Shown: positions 20,190-28,859 of the stretch, piece after piece
Position numbering within the stretch: position 1 is the stretch's first letter
How the letters are laid out: each line of letters starts with the position of its first letter
Assembly: GCA_937995515.1 (NCBI GenBank)
Contig: CALKJZ010000025.1
Span: 1 to 64,000, forward strand
Source of the DNA: an uncultured Sphingomonadaceae bacterium
Lineage (GTDB): Bacteria; Pseudomonadota; Alphaproteobacteria; Sphingomonadales; Sphingomonadaceae
Length of the DNA stretch: 64,000 bases
Direction: 5' to 3'
Translations under genes and position numbers: made by a program
Notes under the pieces: model-generated
The model's input: only the letters and a program-made list of their open reading frames with translations
Told to the model about the DNA's origin: nothing
The model's database searches: none

Positions 20190-21713
20190 ATGGAGACGCC
20201 GCCCTTTCTGCGCCGCCAGGGCGAGGCGCCAGACCCTTCCCTCGCGCGCGTGCCGCCCGCCCGGCCGCTGCCCTATGCCTTCGCCAGGCGGGCCGGCGTG
20301 CTCCTCCTGCCCGACGAGCCGGGGATCGTTGCGCTTTCGCCTTCGGCCACCGCAGCGGGCATCGTCGAGGCGCGCCGGGTGGCCGGCCGGCCGCTCAGGC
20401 CACGGCCGCTCTCGGCAGAGGCCTTCGACCGGCTGCTTTCCGAGACCTATGCGATGGACGGGCTTTCGGCGGCCGCCGATGCTGCAGCAAGCGCGCCGCT
20501 TGCGGATCTCGCAGCCGATACCGCCGACCTCCTCGACAATGACGATGCCGCACCTGTCATCCGGCTGATCAATGCGATCGTGGCCCAGGCGGTGCAGCAG
20601 GGGGCCTCCGACATCCACATGGAGCCGGGCGAGCAGGGCATGGTGGTGCGGCTGCGGCGCGACGGGGTGATGGAGGAGGCGGTGCGGCTCCAGCCGGAGC
20701 TCGCGCCGATGGTTGTCTCGCGCGTCAAGGTGATGGCGCGGCTCGACATCGCGGAGAAGCGGCTGCCGCAGGATGGCCGCATCTCGCTGCAGCTCGGCGC
20801 CCGCCAGCTCGACGTGCGCGTCTCGACCCTGCCGGCGCGCGGCGGCGAGCGGGTGGTGATGCGCATCCTCGACCAGTCAGCCGTGGCCCTGTCGCTTGCC
20901 GACCTCGGCCTCGACGAGCCGACCATGGCGCGGCTGGTCGAGGCGCTCTCCCAGCCAAACGGCATGGTGCTGGTGACAGGCCCGACGGGTGCGGGCAAGA
21001 CCACTACCCTCTACGCCGCGCTGCGGCTCCTGAACGATGGCAGGCGCAACATCCTGACTGTCGAGGACCCGGTCGAATATGCGGTCGCCGGCGTGGGCCA
21101 GACGCAGGTCGACCCGCGCGTCGGGCTCAGCTTCGCAGCCGGGCTCCGCGCCATCCTGCGGCAGGACCCGGACGTGGTGCTCGTGGGCGAGATCCGCGAC
21201 CGGGAGACGGCCGAGATCGCCGTGCAGGCGGCGCTTACCGGGCATCTCGTGCTCTCGACAGTGCACGCCAACTCGGCTGCTGGCGCGATCACCCGGCTGC
21301 GCGATTTCGGGGTCGAGCCGTTCCTGATCGCCGCCACCCTGCGCGCCGTGGTGGCGCAACGCCTCGTGCGGCTGGTGTGCGGCGCCTGCGCCGGGTCGGA
21401 AGCGCTCGCCGCGCCGCTCGCACAGCGGCTCGGCCTCGCGCCAGGCCTTCTGGTGGCTGCGGCGCACGGCTGCCCCGCCTGCCGCATGACCGGCTTTTCC
21501 GGCCGGCAGGGTCTTTTCGAGCTCATCGCCATCGATGGCGAGGTGCGGGCGCTGGTGAACGAGGGCGCATCCGAAGCGCGGATCGAGGCAGCGGGCCTCA
21601 CCCGGTCGCTCGCGGAGTCGGCCCGGGCGCTGGTGGTCCAGCGGCGGACCACGCCCACGGAAGTGGTCTCGCTGTTCCAGCGCGACGCCGGCCGGGCTTT
21701 GGCGGCCGAATGA
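20190..21713 (+). CDS. gspE: type II secretion system ATPase GspE
   Basis: GPTGAGKTTTLYAAL Walker A, ILRQDPDVVLVGEIRDRETAEIAVQAALTGHLVLSTVHANS. Confidence 0.96.
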   Translation: METPPFLRRQGEAPDPSLARVPPARPLPYAFARRAGVLLLPDEPGIVALSPSATAAGIVEARRVAGRPLRPRPLSAEAFDRLLSETYAMDGLSAAADAAASAPLADLAADTADLLDNDDAAPVIRLINAIVAQAVQQGASDIHMEPGEQGMVVRLRRDGVMEEAVRLQPELAPMVVSRVKVMARLDIAEKRLPQDGRISLQLGARQLDVRVSTLPARGGERVVMRILDQSAVALSLADLGLDEPTMARLVEALSQPNGMVLVTGPTGAGKTTTLYAALRLLNDGRRNILTVEDPVEYAVAGVGQTQVDPRVGLSFAAGLRAILRQDPDVVLVGEIRDRETAEIAVQAALTGHLVLSTVHANSAAGAITRLRDFGVEPFLIAATLRAVVAQRLVRLVCGACAGSEALAAPLAQRLGLAPGLLVAAAHGCPACRMTGFSGRQGLFELIAIDGEVRALVNEGASEARIEAAGLTRSLAESARALVVQRRTTPTEVVSLFQRDAGRALAAE

Positions 21714-21742
21714 GGGCGGCCGGATGAGGGCGGCCGGATGAG
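21701..21742. repeat. 3 x 14-bp tandem repeat (ggcggccggatgag) spanning the gspE stop
   Basis: 21701-21714, 21715-21728, 21729-21742. Confidence 0.95.
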
Positions 21743-21751
21743 GGGAAGGCC

Positions 21752-22852
21752 GTGAACGCGCCACTCCGCCTGCCGCCGCAGCGCAGGGCGCCTGCGCCGC
21801 GCCGGCCGCCGCGCCTTTCGCCTCAGCGCCGCGCGGTGATGGTGCGCCAGCTCGCCACGCTCGCTGCGGTGATGCCCATCTCCGATGCGGTGGCAACGCT
21901 TGCCCGGCAGGAGGGCGACCGCGCCGAAAAGGCCGTCCTTGCCGCCACGCACCGGGCGCTCCAGGCCGGAAGCCCGCTTGCCCGCGCGCTTCCCGCCGAG
22001 GCGTTCCCGGCGCATGTGCGCGGCACGGTGGCAGCCGGCGAACAGTCTGGCCGGCTGGCGCTGCTCCTCGCCCGGCTGGCCGACACGCTCGAGGCCGAGG
22101 TCTCGCTTCGCTCGCGGCTGCTCGCCGCGCTTGCCTATCCTGCGCTGCTGCTCGTGGTCGCAGGCGGCGTGATCGCGGCCATGCTGGTGTTCGTGGTGCC
22201 CGGCATTGCCGAACAGCTGACAGGCTCCGGCCAGCCGCTTCCCCTCATCACCCGCGCGGTGCTGGCCGCATCCGCCTTTCTCGGCGCGTGGGGGCTCCCG
22301 ATCCTTCTTCTCATGCTGCTTGCCGCCGGCCTGCTGTGGCTGCTGCTGCAGGCGCCTGCGCGGCGGGCGCGCTTCGATGCCGCCCTGCTCAGGGTGCCGG
22401 GGCTCGGCCCCTGGCTCGCCGCGGTGGAGGCCGTGCGCTGGTCGCGCCTTCTCGGCACGATGGCCGGAGCCGGGCTGCCGCTCGCCGAGGCGCTGGAGCT
22501 GACCGCACCCACGCTCGGCAACGCCGCCTGGCGGGAGGGGACGCAGGCGATCGCCCTGCGCGTGCGCTCGGGCGCCTCGCTGTCGTCGGGGCTTGGCCTG
22601 CTGCCGTGCGCACCGCCGCTCCTGCTGTCGCTGGCGCGCTCGGGGGAGGCCTCCGGCCGGCTCGCGCCGCTGCTCGAAGGCGCGGCCGTCACGCTCGACC
22701 AGCAGCTGGCGGACCGCAGCCGCGCCGTGCTCGCGCTCGCCGAGCCGCTCATCATCGTGGTGATGGGCGGGATCGTCGGCCTCATCATCGTCGCCGTGCT
22801 CCTGCCCATCCTGCAGCTCAACCAGCTTGCCGCCGGAGCCCCCCTGCCATGA
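21752..22852 (+). CDS. gspF: type II secretion system inner membrane protein GspF
   Basis: MVRQLATLAAVMPISDAVATLA... three-TM T2SSF architecture; GTG start. Confidence 0.92.
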   Translation: MNAPLRLPPQRRAPAPRRPPRLSPQRRAVMVRQLATLAAVMPISDAVATLARQEGDRAEKAVLAATHRALQAGSPLARALPAEAFPAHVRGTVAAGEQSGRLALLLARLADTLEAEVSLRSRLLAALAYPALLLVVAGGVIAAMLVFVVPGIAEQLTGSGQPLPLITRAVLAASAFLGAWGLPILLLMLLAAGLLWLLLQAPARRARFDAALLRVPGLGPWLAAVEAVRWSRLLGTMAGAGLPLAEALELTAPTLGNAAWREGTQAIALRVRSGASLSSGLGLLPCAPPLLLSLARSGEASGRLAPLLEGAAVTLDQQLADRSRAVLALAEPLIIVVMGGIVGLIIVAVLLPILQLNQLAAGAPLP

Positions 22853-23283
22853 CACCCCCCCGCACGACGATCGCCCGCCGCCCGCGCCGGCCCGAGGCCG
22901 GCTTCACCCTGGTCGAGCTGCTCGTGGTCCTCGCCATCATCGGCCTGCTCACCACGCTCGTGGTGGTGAACGTGCTGCCCGCCCAGGGCCGCGCACAGCA
23001 GCAGAAGGCGCGCGCCGACATCGCCCTGATCGAGCAGGGCCTGCAGATGTGGCGGATCGAGACGGGCCGCTATCCCACCACCGAAGAGGGGCTCGCGGTG
23101 TTGACCGCCCCCGGCACCATGGGCGCAGCGCTCGCCCGCCTGCCCGATGACCCGTGGGGCCGGCCCTATCTCTACCGCAGCCCCGGTCTCGACAACCGCC
23201 CCTATGACATCTGGAGCTATGGCGCCGATGGCGAGGAGGGCGGCGATGGCGAGGCGGCCGACATCCTGAGCTGGGAGCGCTGA
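22849..23283 (+). CDS. gspG: major pseudopilin GspG
   Basis: AGFTLVELLVVLAIIGLLTTLVVVNVLPAQGRAQQQKARADIALIEQGLQMWRIETGRYPTTEEGLAVL. Confidence 0.96.
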   Translation: MTPPRTTIARRPRRPEAGFTLVELLVVLAIIGLLTTLVVVNVLPAQGRAQQQKARADIALIEQGLQMWRIETGRYPTTEEGLAVLTAPGTMGAALARLPDDPWGRPYLYRSPGLDNRPYDIWSYGADGEEGGDGEAADILSWER

Positions 23284-23287
23284 GGCG

Positions 23288-23701
23288 ATGGGCGCGGCCA
23301 CACCATGGTGCCGGGCGCGCGGCGGCATCGGGCCCCGCGCGCGCGAGCGGGGCTTCACCCTTGTCGAGATGCTGGTGGCCATGCTGCTGCTCGCACTCGT
23401 GGGGCTGGCGCTGGTCCGGTTCCAGACCTTCCAGCTCGAGAGCGCCGCGCGGCTTTCCGTGGCATCGCTTGCCCGGATCGAGGCCGACAATCTGGCGGTT
23501 TCCCTTGCGGTCAGCCCCGCCGCGCCCGCGGAGGCGGCCTCGGGCACCAGCGTGAACGGCGGGCGGACCTTCCACTGGCGCGTGCGCGCCGAACGCCTGC
23601 CAGACCCGAGGCTCGCCCGGATGGTCCTCCTCTCGGTCGAGGTTGCGCTCGACGAGGCGGGCCCGGCGCTTGCCACCGCAAGCGTGCTGAGGCCGGCATG
23701 A
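23288..23701 (+). CDS. gspI: minor pseudopilin, probably GspI
   Basis: RGFTLVEMLVAMLLLALVGLALV prepilin motif; HWRVRAERLPDPRLARMVLLSVEV resembles T2SSI. Confidence 0.72.
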   Translation: MGAATPWCRARGGIGPRARERGFTLVEMLVAMLLLALVGLALVRFQTFQLESAARLSVASLARIEADNLAVSLAVSPAAPAEAASGTSVNGGRTFHWRVRAERLPDPRLARMVLLSVEVALDEAGPALATASVLRPA

Positions 23702-24273
23702 GGCGCGGCCCCGCAGCGGCGGGCGAGCATGGCTTCACGCTCGTCGAGATGCTGGTGGCGCTTGCCATCTTCGGGATTGTCGCGGCGGTCGGCGTCGCAC
23801 TTGCCGGCAGCGCGCTCGGCGCCGTTGCCCGCTCGGAGGCCATGCTCGGCGAGGCCTCGGCCATCGAGCGCACGCGCATCGCGCTTGCCGCCGATCTCGG
23901 CCAGGCCGCGCCCCGTGTCAGCCTCGGCTCGGGGCAGGATCCGCTGCCCGCCTTCCTGCTCGGGCCCGAGGGGTTCGTGCTTGTCCGCCGCGGGGCGCGA
24001 GGGCTCAGCCCCGCGGTGCAGAAGATCGCCTGGGGTTTCGATGGCAGCCGCCTCATGCGCCAGACCTTCACCCGCGTGGATGGCGGCGCGCCCGGCCCGG
24101 CCGAGGTGATGCTGGAGGGCGTGCGCGAGGTCCGGATCAGGGTTGCCGGCGAGGCCGGCTGGGTGGATGCCTGGCTTCCCGCCCAGCCCGAGGCGCTGCC
24201 GCGCGCGCTGGAGCTGACGCTGGTGACCGACCGCGGCGCGCCGCTGGTGCTGCGCTTCCTGGTGGCGGCATGA
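23698..24273 (+). CDS. gspJ: minor pseudopilin GspJ
   Basis: HGFTLVEMLVALAIFGIVAAVGVALAG...IERTRIALAADLGQAAPR. Confidence 0.9.
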   Translation: MRRGPAAAGEHGFTLVEMLVALAIFGIVAAVGVALAGSALGAVARSEAMLGEASAIERTRIALAADLGQAAPRVSLGSGQDPLPAFLLGPEGFVLVRRGARGLSPAVQKIAWGFDGSRLMRQTFTRVDGGAPGPAEVMLEGVREVRIRVAGEAGWVDAWLPAQPEALPRALELTLVTDRGAPLVLRFLVAA

Positions 24274-25193
24274 GCGGGCGCCGGTTGCGCATGCGGCGTG
24301 CCGAGCGCGGGGCGGCCCTCCTTGCCGTGCTCGGCCTCGTGGTGCTGCTCGGCGGGCTTGCAACCGTCGGCCTGTCGCGACTCGGCGCTGCGACCGACCT
24401 GTCCCACGCTGCGCGCGCCGGTGCCGCGGCCCGCATGGCGGCAAGCGCAGGGATTGCGGCCGCGCAGGCGCTCGCCCTGCCCAAGCGGGCCGCTGCGCGC
24501 ACCGATCCTGCCACATGGGGGCAGCCGGAGTGGCTCGATCTGGGGGGCGCCACGGCCGAGATCCGCTTTGCCGAGGCGCCCAACTGCTTCAACCTCAACA
24601 GCCTCGCCCAGCGCCGGGAGGGCCGCGCCGGCGATCCCGAGCCGATGCGCGCGGGCGGTGCAGACTTTGCCCGCCTGTTGCGTGCAGCTGGCCTCGGGCT
24701 GATCGAGGCCGAGGCGCTCGGGCGCAGGACGGCGGCGATGGTGGGCGGGCGCGGCGTGCTTCTGGCCGACCCCAGCGAATGGCTGGAGGTGCCCGGGGTG
24801 ACACCCGAGCTCTACGCGCGCGTCGCACCGCTCCTCTGCGCCCTGCCCAACCGGGATCCCATGCCGCTCAACGTGCAGCGCCTGTCGCGTCGCGACCTGC
24901 CGATCCTCGCCGGGCTCGGCTTCGACGAGGCGCGCGCGCGCGCGGCGCTTGCGGGCCAGCCCGGCGGCTTCTCGAGCGTCAGCCGGTTCTGGCAGGCCAT
25001 GGGCACGTCGGAGGGCGAGACCGAGGCGGCCGCCGCGGCAGGGGTCTCGAGCCGCTATGTCGAGGTGCACGTGATCGGGCGGGCCATGGGTGCCGAGGCG
25101 CATCGGCTTGTGCTGCTCGACTCCGCAGCCCAGCCCGCCCGGGTGGTCGCCGCAAGGTGGCTCGTGCCGCCCGCACAGGGGTCGGGCGCATGA
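24270..25193 (+). CDS. gspK: minor pseudopilin GspK
   Basis: ERGAALLAVLGLVVLLGGLATVGL; FAEAPNCFNLNSLAQR; SVSRFWQAMG. Confidence 0.92.
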   Translation: MSGRRLRMRRAERGAALLAVLGLVVLLGGLATVGLSRLGAATDLSHAARAGAAARMAASAGIAAAQALALPKRAAARTDPATWGQPEWLDLGGATAEIRFAEAPNCFNLNSLAQRREGRAGDPEPMRAGGADFARLLRAAGLGLIEAEALGRRTAAMVGGRGVLLADPSEWLEVPGVTPELYARVAPLLCALPNRDPMPLNVQRLSRRDLPILAGLGFDEARARAALAGQPGGFSSVSRFWQAMGTSEGETEAAAAAGVSSRYVEVHVIGRAMGAEAHRLVLLDSAAQPARVVAARWLVPPAQGSGA

Positions 25194-26554
25194 GCCGGGT
25201 GCTCCTCGCCCGCGGCGGAGCCTTTGCGCCCATCGCCGATTCCGGCGGGCCGCTTTTCGTCGCGCTTGCCGGCGAGGATGTCGCCGTGCACCGGCTGGTG
25301 CTCGCCGAAACCGGCGCGCGGGCGCGCCGCGACGAGCTGGCGATGAAGCTTGCCGATCTCGCCGCCGGCGATCCCTCGCTGCTGCATGTCGCCACATCGC
25401 AGCCCGACGACGATGGCGCGCTCTGGGTGGCGCTGATGGAGCCGGAGCGCATGGAGGCGGCAATCGCAGCCATTGCCGCCGAGGGGCTCGATCCGCAGGC
25501 GGTGGTGCCGGCTGCGCTCCTCCTTCCGGAACCGGAGCCGGGGGCGGTGGCAACCGCAAGCGCCGACTCGCTCGTGCTGGTGCGCAGCGGGGCGGTGGCG
25601 GCGGCGGTCGAGCCGGAGCTGGCGCCGCACCTCGCCGCCGGGCTGAGCCTGCCGGCGCCGCGCCCGCTTGCCGAGCTGCTGCGCGCCCGCCCGCCTGCGG
25701 ACGTGCCGCTCGACCTGCGGCAGGGCCGGTTTGCGCCGCCGGTGCGCTGGTGGGCCAGCCGCGGGTGGCAGGCGACAGCCGGGCTTCTTGCAATCCTGCT
25801 CCTGCTGCTCGCGCTGGCCCCGCTCGGTGTCGAGCGGCTGCGCAGCCAGCGGATCGAGGCGGCCTATGACGAGGCAACGCGCGCGATGGCAGCCCGGGCG
25901 CTCGGGAAGACCTTTCCCTCGGCCGAGGCGGCGGCAGCCGCCCTTGCGCTCGCCCGGCGCACGGCCGAGGGCAGCGGGGTGGCGTCCCGTCTCTCCGCCC
26001 TCGTCGAGGCGCTCGAGGCGCACCCCGACGTCCGCCTCGAAGCATTGGGGCTTGCCCCCGGCGCGCCCCTGGCCGTGACGCTGGACGGCCCGGCCGATGC
26101 ACAGAATGCGCTTGCGGCAAGGCTTGCGGCCGGCCCGTTCGAAGCCGTGCAGCAGGGGCGCCGGCTGACGCTCGGCGCGCCGCGGCTGCCCCCGCCCCGG
26201 CCGGGCGCCCCGGATGGCGTGCGCGCGGCCGAACAGCGGTTTCTTGCCGCGCGGGGCGATTCCGCCTTTCTTGCGCGCACGCCGAGGGCCGTGCCGGATC
26301 CGGCGCCGCTTGCGGCGCATGTCTCCGGCCGGCTGCAGGAAGCCGGCCTTGCCGAGCGGCCGGAGCTGCGCCCCGACGGGGCAGTTGCCGTCGCAATCCC
26401 GGCCGTTCGCAGCGCCGTGCTCATGCCGCTCCTTGCCGATCTCGAGGCGCGCGGCATCCGGTTTTCCGCCCTGTCCATCACCCGCAACCCGGACCGCACG
26501 CTGGCTGCCCGGTTCGTCCTGCGGGAGAATGTCGCAAGGGAGATGCCCGGATGA
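25190..26554 (+). CDS. gspL: GspL with C-terminal GspM-like periplasmic domain (apparent L-M fusion)
   Basis: single uninterrupted ORF: cytoplasmic domain, TM (ATAGLLAILLLLLALAPLG), GspL ferredoxin-like domain, then Pro-rich linker (RLPPPRPGAPDG) and a second GspM-like domain. Confidence 0.8.
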   Translation: MSRVLLARGGAFAPIADSGGPLFVALAGEDVAVHRLVLAETGARARRDELAMKLADLAAGDPSLLHVATSQPDDDGALWVALMEPERMEAAIAAIAAEGLDPQAVVPAALLLPEPEPGAVATASADSLVLVRSGAVAAAVEPELAPHLAAGLSLPAPRPLAELLRARPPADVPLDLRQGRFAPPVRWWASRGWQATAGLLAILLLLLALAPLGVERLRSQRIEAAYDEATRAMAARALGKTFPSAEAAAAALALARRTAEGSGVASRLSALVEALEAHPDVRLEALGLAPGAPLAVTLDGPADAQNALAARLAAGPFEAVQQGRRLTLGAPRLPPPRPGAPDGVRAAEQRFLAARGDSAFLARTPRAVPDPAPLAAHVSGRLQEAGLAERPELRPDGAVAVAIPAVRSAVLMPLLADLEARGIRFSALSITRNPDRTLAARFVLRENVAREMPG

Positions 26555-26913
26555 TCGCGCTTGCCATCGCCGCGCTTGCGGCCTCGGCGCTCAACCTCGG
26601 CGAGCTGCCGCCGCAGAAGCTCGAGCCCGGCCGCTGTGTCACCTTCCTCTGGGCGCGCACCAGCCCGCCGCGGCGGGTGGCCATGCTGAGCGAGGCGCCC
26701 CAGCGCCTGCGCGTCGTGCACCGGGGCCGGGTGGTCGATCTTTCGCCCGGGGCCGAGTTCATGACCTTCGGCTCCGGCGAGCTTCTCATCACGCTCACCG
26801 TCGAGCTGATGGACCGTGGCGGCGCGAGCGTCGCCGAGGGCGCGCTGCGGCTGGAAGAGCCGGGCAAGGATGTGATCGTGGTGCCCGTCGCGGGCCTTAG
26901 GGCCTGCCAGTAG
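26551..26913 (+). CDS. small exported protein, last gene of the gsp operon
   Basis: 120 aa with signal-peptide-like start MIALAIAALAASALN; ATGA overlap with gspL. Confidence 0.7.
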   Translation: MIALAIAALAASALNLGELPPQKLEPGRCVTFLWARTSPPRRVAMLSEAPQRLRVVHRGRVVDLSPGAEFMTFGSGELLITLTVELMDRGGASVAEGALRLEEPGKDVIVVPVAGLRACQ

Positions 26914-27829
26914 CGGCTGCATCGGCGGCAAGCAGCGCCCGCAGGGCGGCCACGAGCGCCAGCGGCTGGTCGGCCATCACATGGTGGCCGGCTTCGGGCA
27001 GCGGCACCAGCGGCGTGCCCGGCGGCAGGCGGCGGGCCATGTCGGCCACCAGCGCCCCGGGCATGAGGCTCGAGCGTTCGCCCCACATCAGGGCGACAGG
27101 GCATTGCGGCGCACGCAGCGGGTCGCTGCCGTCGCGCGCCTCGAAGCTCTGCCAGAGCTTCGGGTCGAAGCGCCACACCCATCCCCCCTCCACCTGCCGG
27201 AGCGAATGGCGGGCAAGGAAATCGGTGATGAAGAGGTTGGCGCAGGGCTGCACGGGCGCAAAGCGGAACCGGGCGAGGGCCTCCGTTCGCGTGGGATAGA
27301 CGCGGTGCGGCCGCGGTGCCCCGCGGCCCGCGCGCGGCCGCGGCTCGGGGCGGAAGGGCGTGTCGAGGATGATCGCCCGGCGGAGCGGCGTGCCGGCCCG
27401 GCCGGCCAGCGCCATCATCGGAAAGCCGCCGAAGCTGTGCCCCACGGCATGGAAGGACGGGCCGAGACCAGCAGCCTCGGCAACTGCCAGCGCCTCGGCG
27501 ACAAAGAGATCGATCGTGTAGCGCGCCCGGTGGTCCGACCCGCCCATGCCGCTCCACGACAAGGCGGCGACCCGGTGGGTCGGGGCCAGAAAGGGCGCGA
27601 TGAACCGCCACCAGTCGGCGTGGGCGCCATTGCCGTGCAGCAGCAGGAGTCCCGGCCGTCCGCGCTCACCCCAGGCGAGCCATTCGATGGCCGCGCCCTC
27701 CACCACCACCTCAGCCCGCTCGTGGGGGGCGGCAACGGCCGCGTCGAACCAGGCCGGCGCCGGCGGCGCGGCCCCGCCGAGGTGCGAAAGCGGCGCGGTG
27801 AGGTGGAGATCGTCGCCGGCGTCAGCCAT
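26897..27829 (-). CDS. alpha/beta hydrolase
   Basis: GLLLLHGNGAHADWWRFIAPFL, AVGHSFGGFPMMAL nucleophile elbow, EAGHHVMADQP. Confidence 0.9.
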   Translation of the reverse strand: MADAGDDLHLTAPLSHLGGAAPPAPAWFDAAVAAPHERAEVVVEGAAIEWLAWGERGRPGLLLLHGNGAHADWWRFIAPFLAPTHRVAALSWSGMGGSDHRARYTIDLFVAEALAVAEAAGLGPSFHAVGHSFGGFPMMALAGRAGTPLRRAIILDTPFRPEPRPRAGRGAPRPHRVYPTRTEALARFRFAPVQPCANLFITDFLARHSLRQVEGGWVWRFDPKLWQSFEARDGSDPLRAPQCPVALMWGERSSLMPGALVADMARRLPPGTPLVPLPEAGHHVMADQPLALVAALRALLAADAAATGRP

Positions 27830-28742
27830 AGGGCCGGTCGGGCCACCAGGGGACAAAATCGGGCATGTCGGCCGAAACCCGGTCGGCAAAGCGGGCCGGG
27901 CGCTTCTCGAGGAAGCTCATCACCCCCTCCTTTGCATCGGCCGAGCGCCCGCGCGCCCAGATGGCGCGGCTGTCGATCCTGTGTGCCTCCATCGGATGGT
28001 CGGCGCCGAGCATCCGCCAGAGCATCTGCCGGGTGAGCGCAACCGAGACGGGGGCCGCGTTGTCGGCGATCTCGCGCGCGAGCGCCGTGGCGGCCGGGAG
28101 CAGCTCGGCCGGCGGCACCACGCGGGCGACAAGCCCACCGGCGTGCGCCTCTGCGGCATCGAAGACGCGGCCCGTCATGCACCATTCGAGCGCGCGCGAG
28201 ATGCCGACGATGCGCGGCAGGAACCACGAGGAGGCTGCCTCGGGCACGATGCCGCGCCGCGCGAACACGAAGCCGAAGCGTGCGTCGCTCGAGGCGATGC
28301 GCACGTCCATCGGCAGCTGCATGGTGGCGCCCACCCCCACCGCCGGGCCGTTGACCGCTGCGATCACCGGCTTCAGGCTTTCGAAGATCCTGAGGGTCAC
28401 CCGCCCGCCTCCGTCGCGCACGGCCTCGTTTGCATAGTCCACCCGGCCATCAGGGCCGACCGGGCTGCCATGCCCTGCGCGCGAGGATTCGGCATCGCTC
28501 CGGGCGGCATAATCGAAGGTCTTCGCGCCTTCCGACAGGTCGGCGCCCGCGCAGAAGGCCCGCCCGGCGCCGGTTACGATCACCGCACGCACCCGGTCGT
28601 CGGCATCTGTTGCGTCAAAGGCTTCGATCAGCTCGTGCATCATGCGCCCGGTAAAGGCGTTCAGCCTGTCCGGCCGGCTGAGGGTGATGGTGGCGATTGC
28701 CCCGTCGATCTCGAGGCGGATGGTTGAAAAGTCGTGGCTCAT
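27822..28742 (-). CDS. enoyl-CoA hydratase/isomerase family protein
   Basis: RLNAFTGRMMHELIEAF, VIVTGAGRAFCAGADLS, KPVIAAVNGPAVGVGATM. Confidence 0.92.
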   Translation of the reverse strand: MSHDFSTIRLEIDGAIATITLSRPDRLNAFTGRMMHELIEAFDATDADDRVRAVIVTGAGRAFCAGADLSEGAKTFDYAARSDAESSRAGHGSPVGPDGRVDYANEAVRDGGGRVTLRIFESLKPVIAAVNGPAVGVGATMQLPMDVRIASSDARFGFVFARRGIVPEAASSWFLPRIVGISRALEWCMTGRVFDAAEAHAGGLVARVVPPAELLPAATALAREIADNAAPVSVALTRQMLWRMLGADHPMEAHRIDSRAIWARGRSADAKEGVMSFLEKRPARFADRVSADMPDFVPWWPDRPYG

Positions 28743-28859
28743 GCCGCACCTCCCGCCCCGTCCTGCCCCGGCGGGCCGGGCTTTGCGCCTCACACTCTTG
28801 GGAAGACCGGCCCCGGCCCGTGTGCAGCCCCGGCCTCGGCCGCCGGCCCGCGCGCAGGC

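Noticed and set aside
17976-20618. 880-aa minus-strand ORF antisense to gspD/gspE
   Set aside because: Shadow ORF; gspD and gspE are unambiguous.
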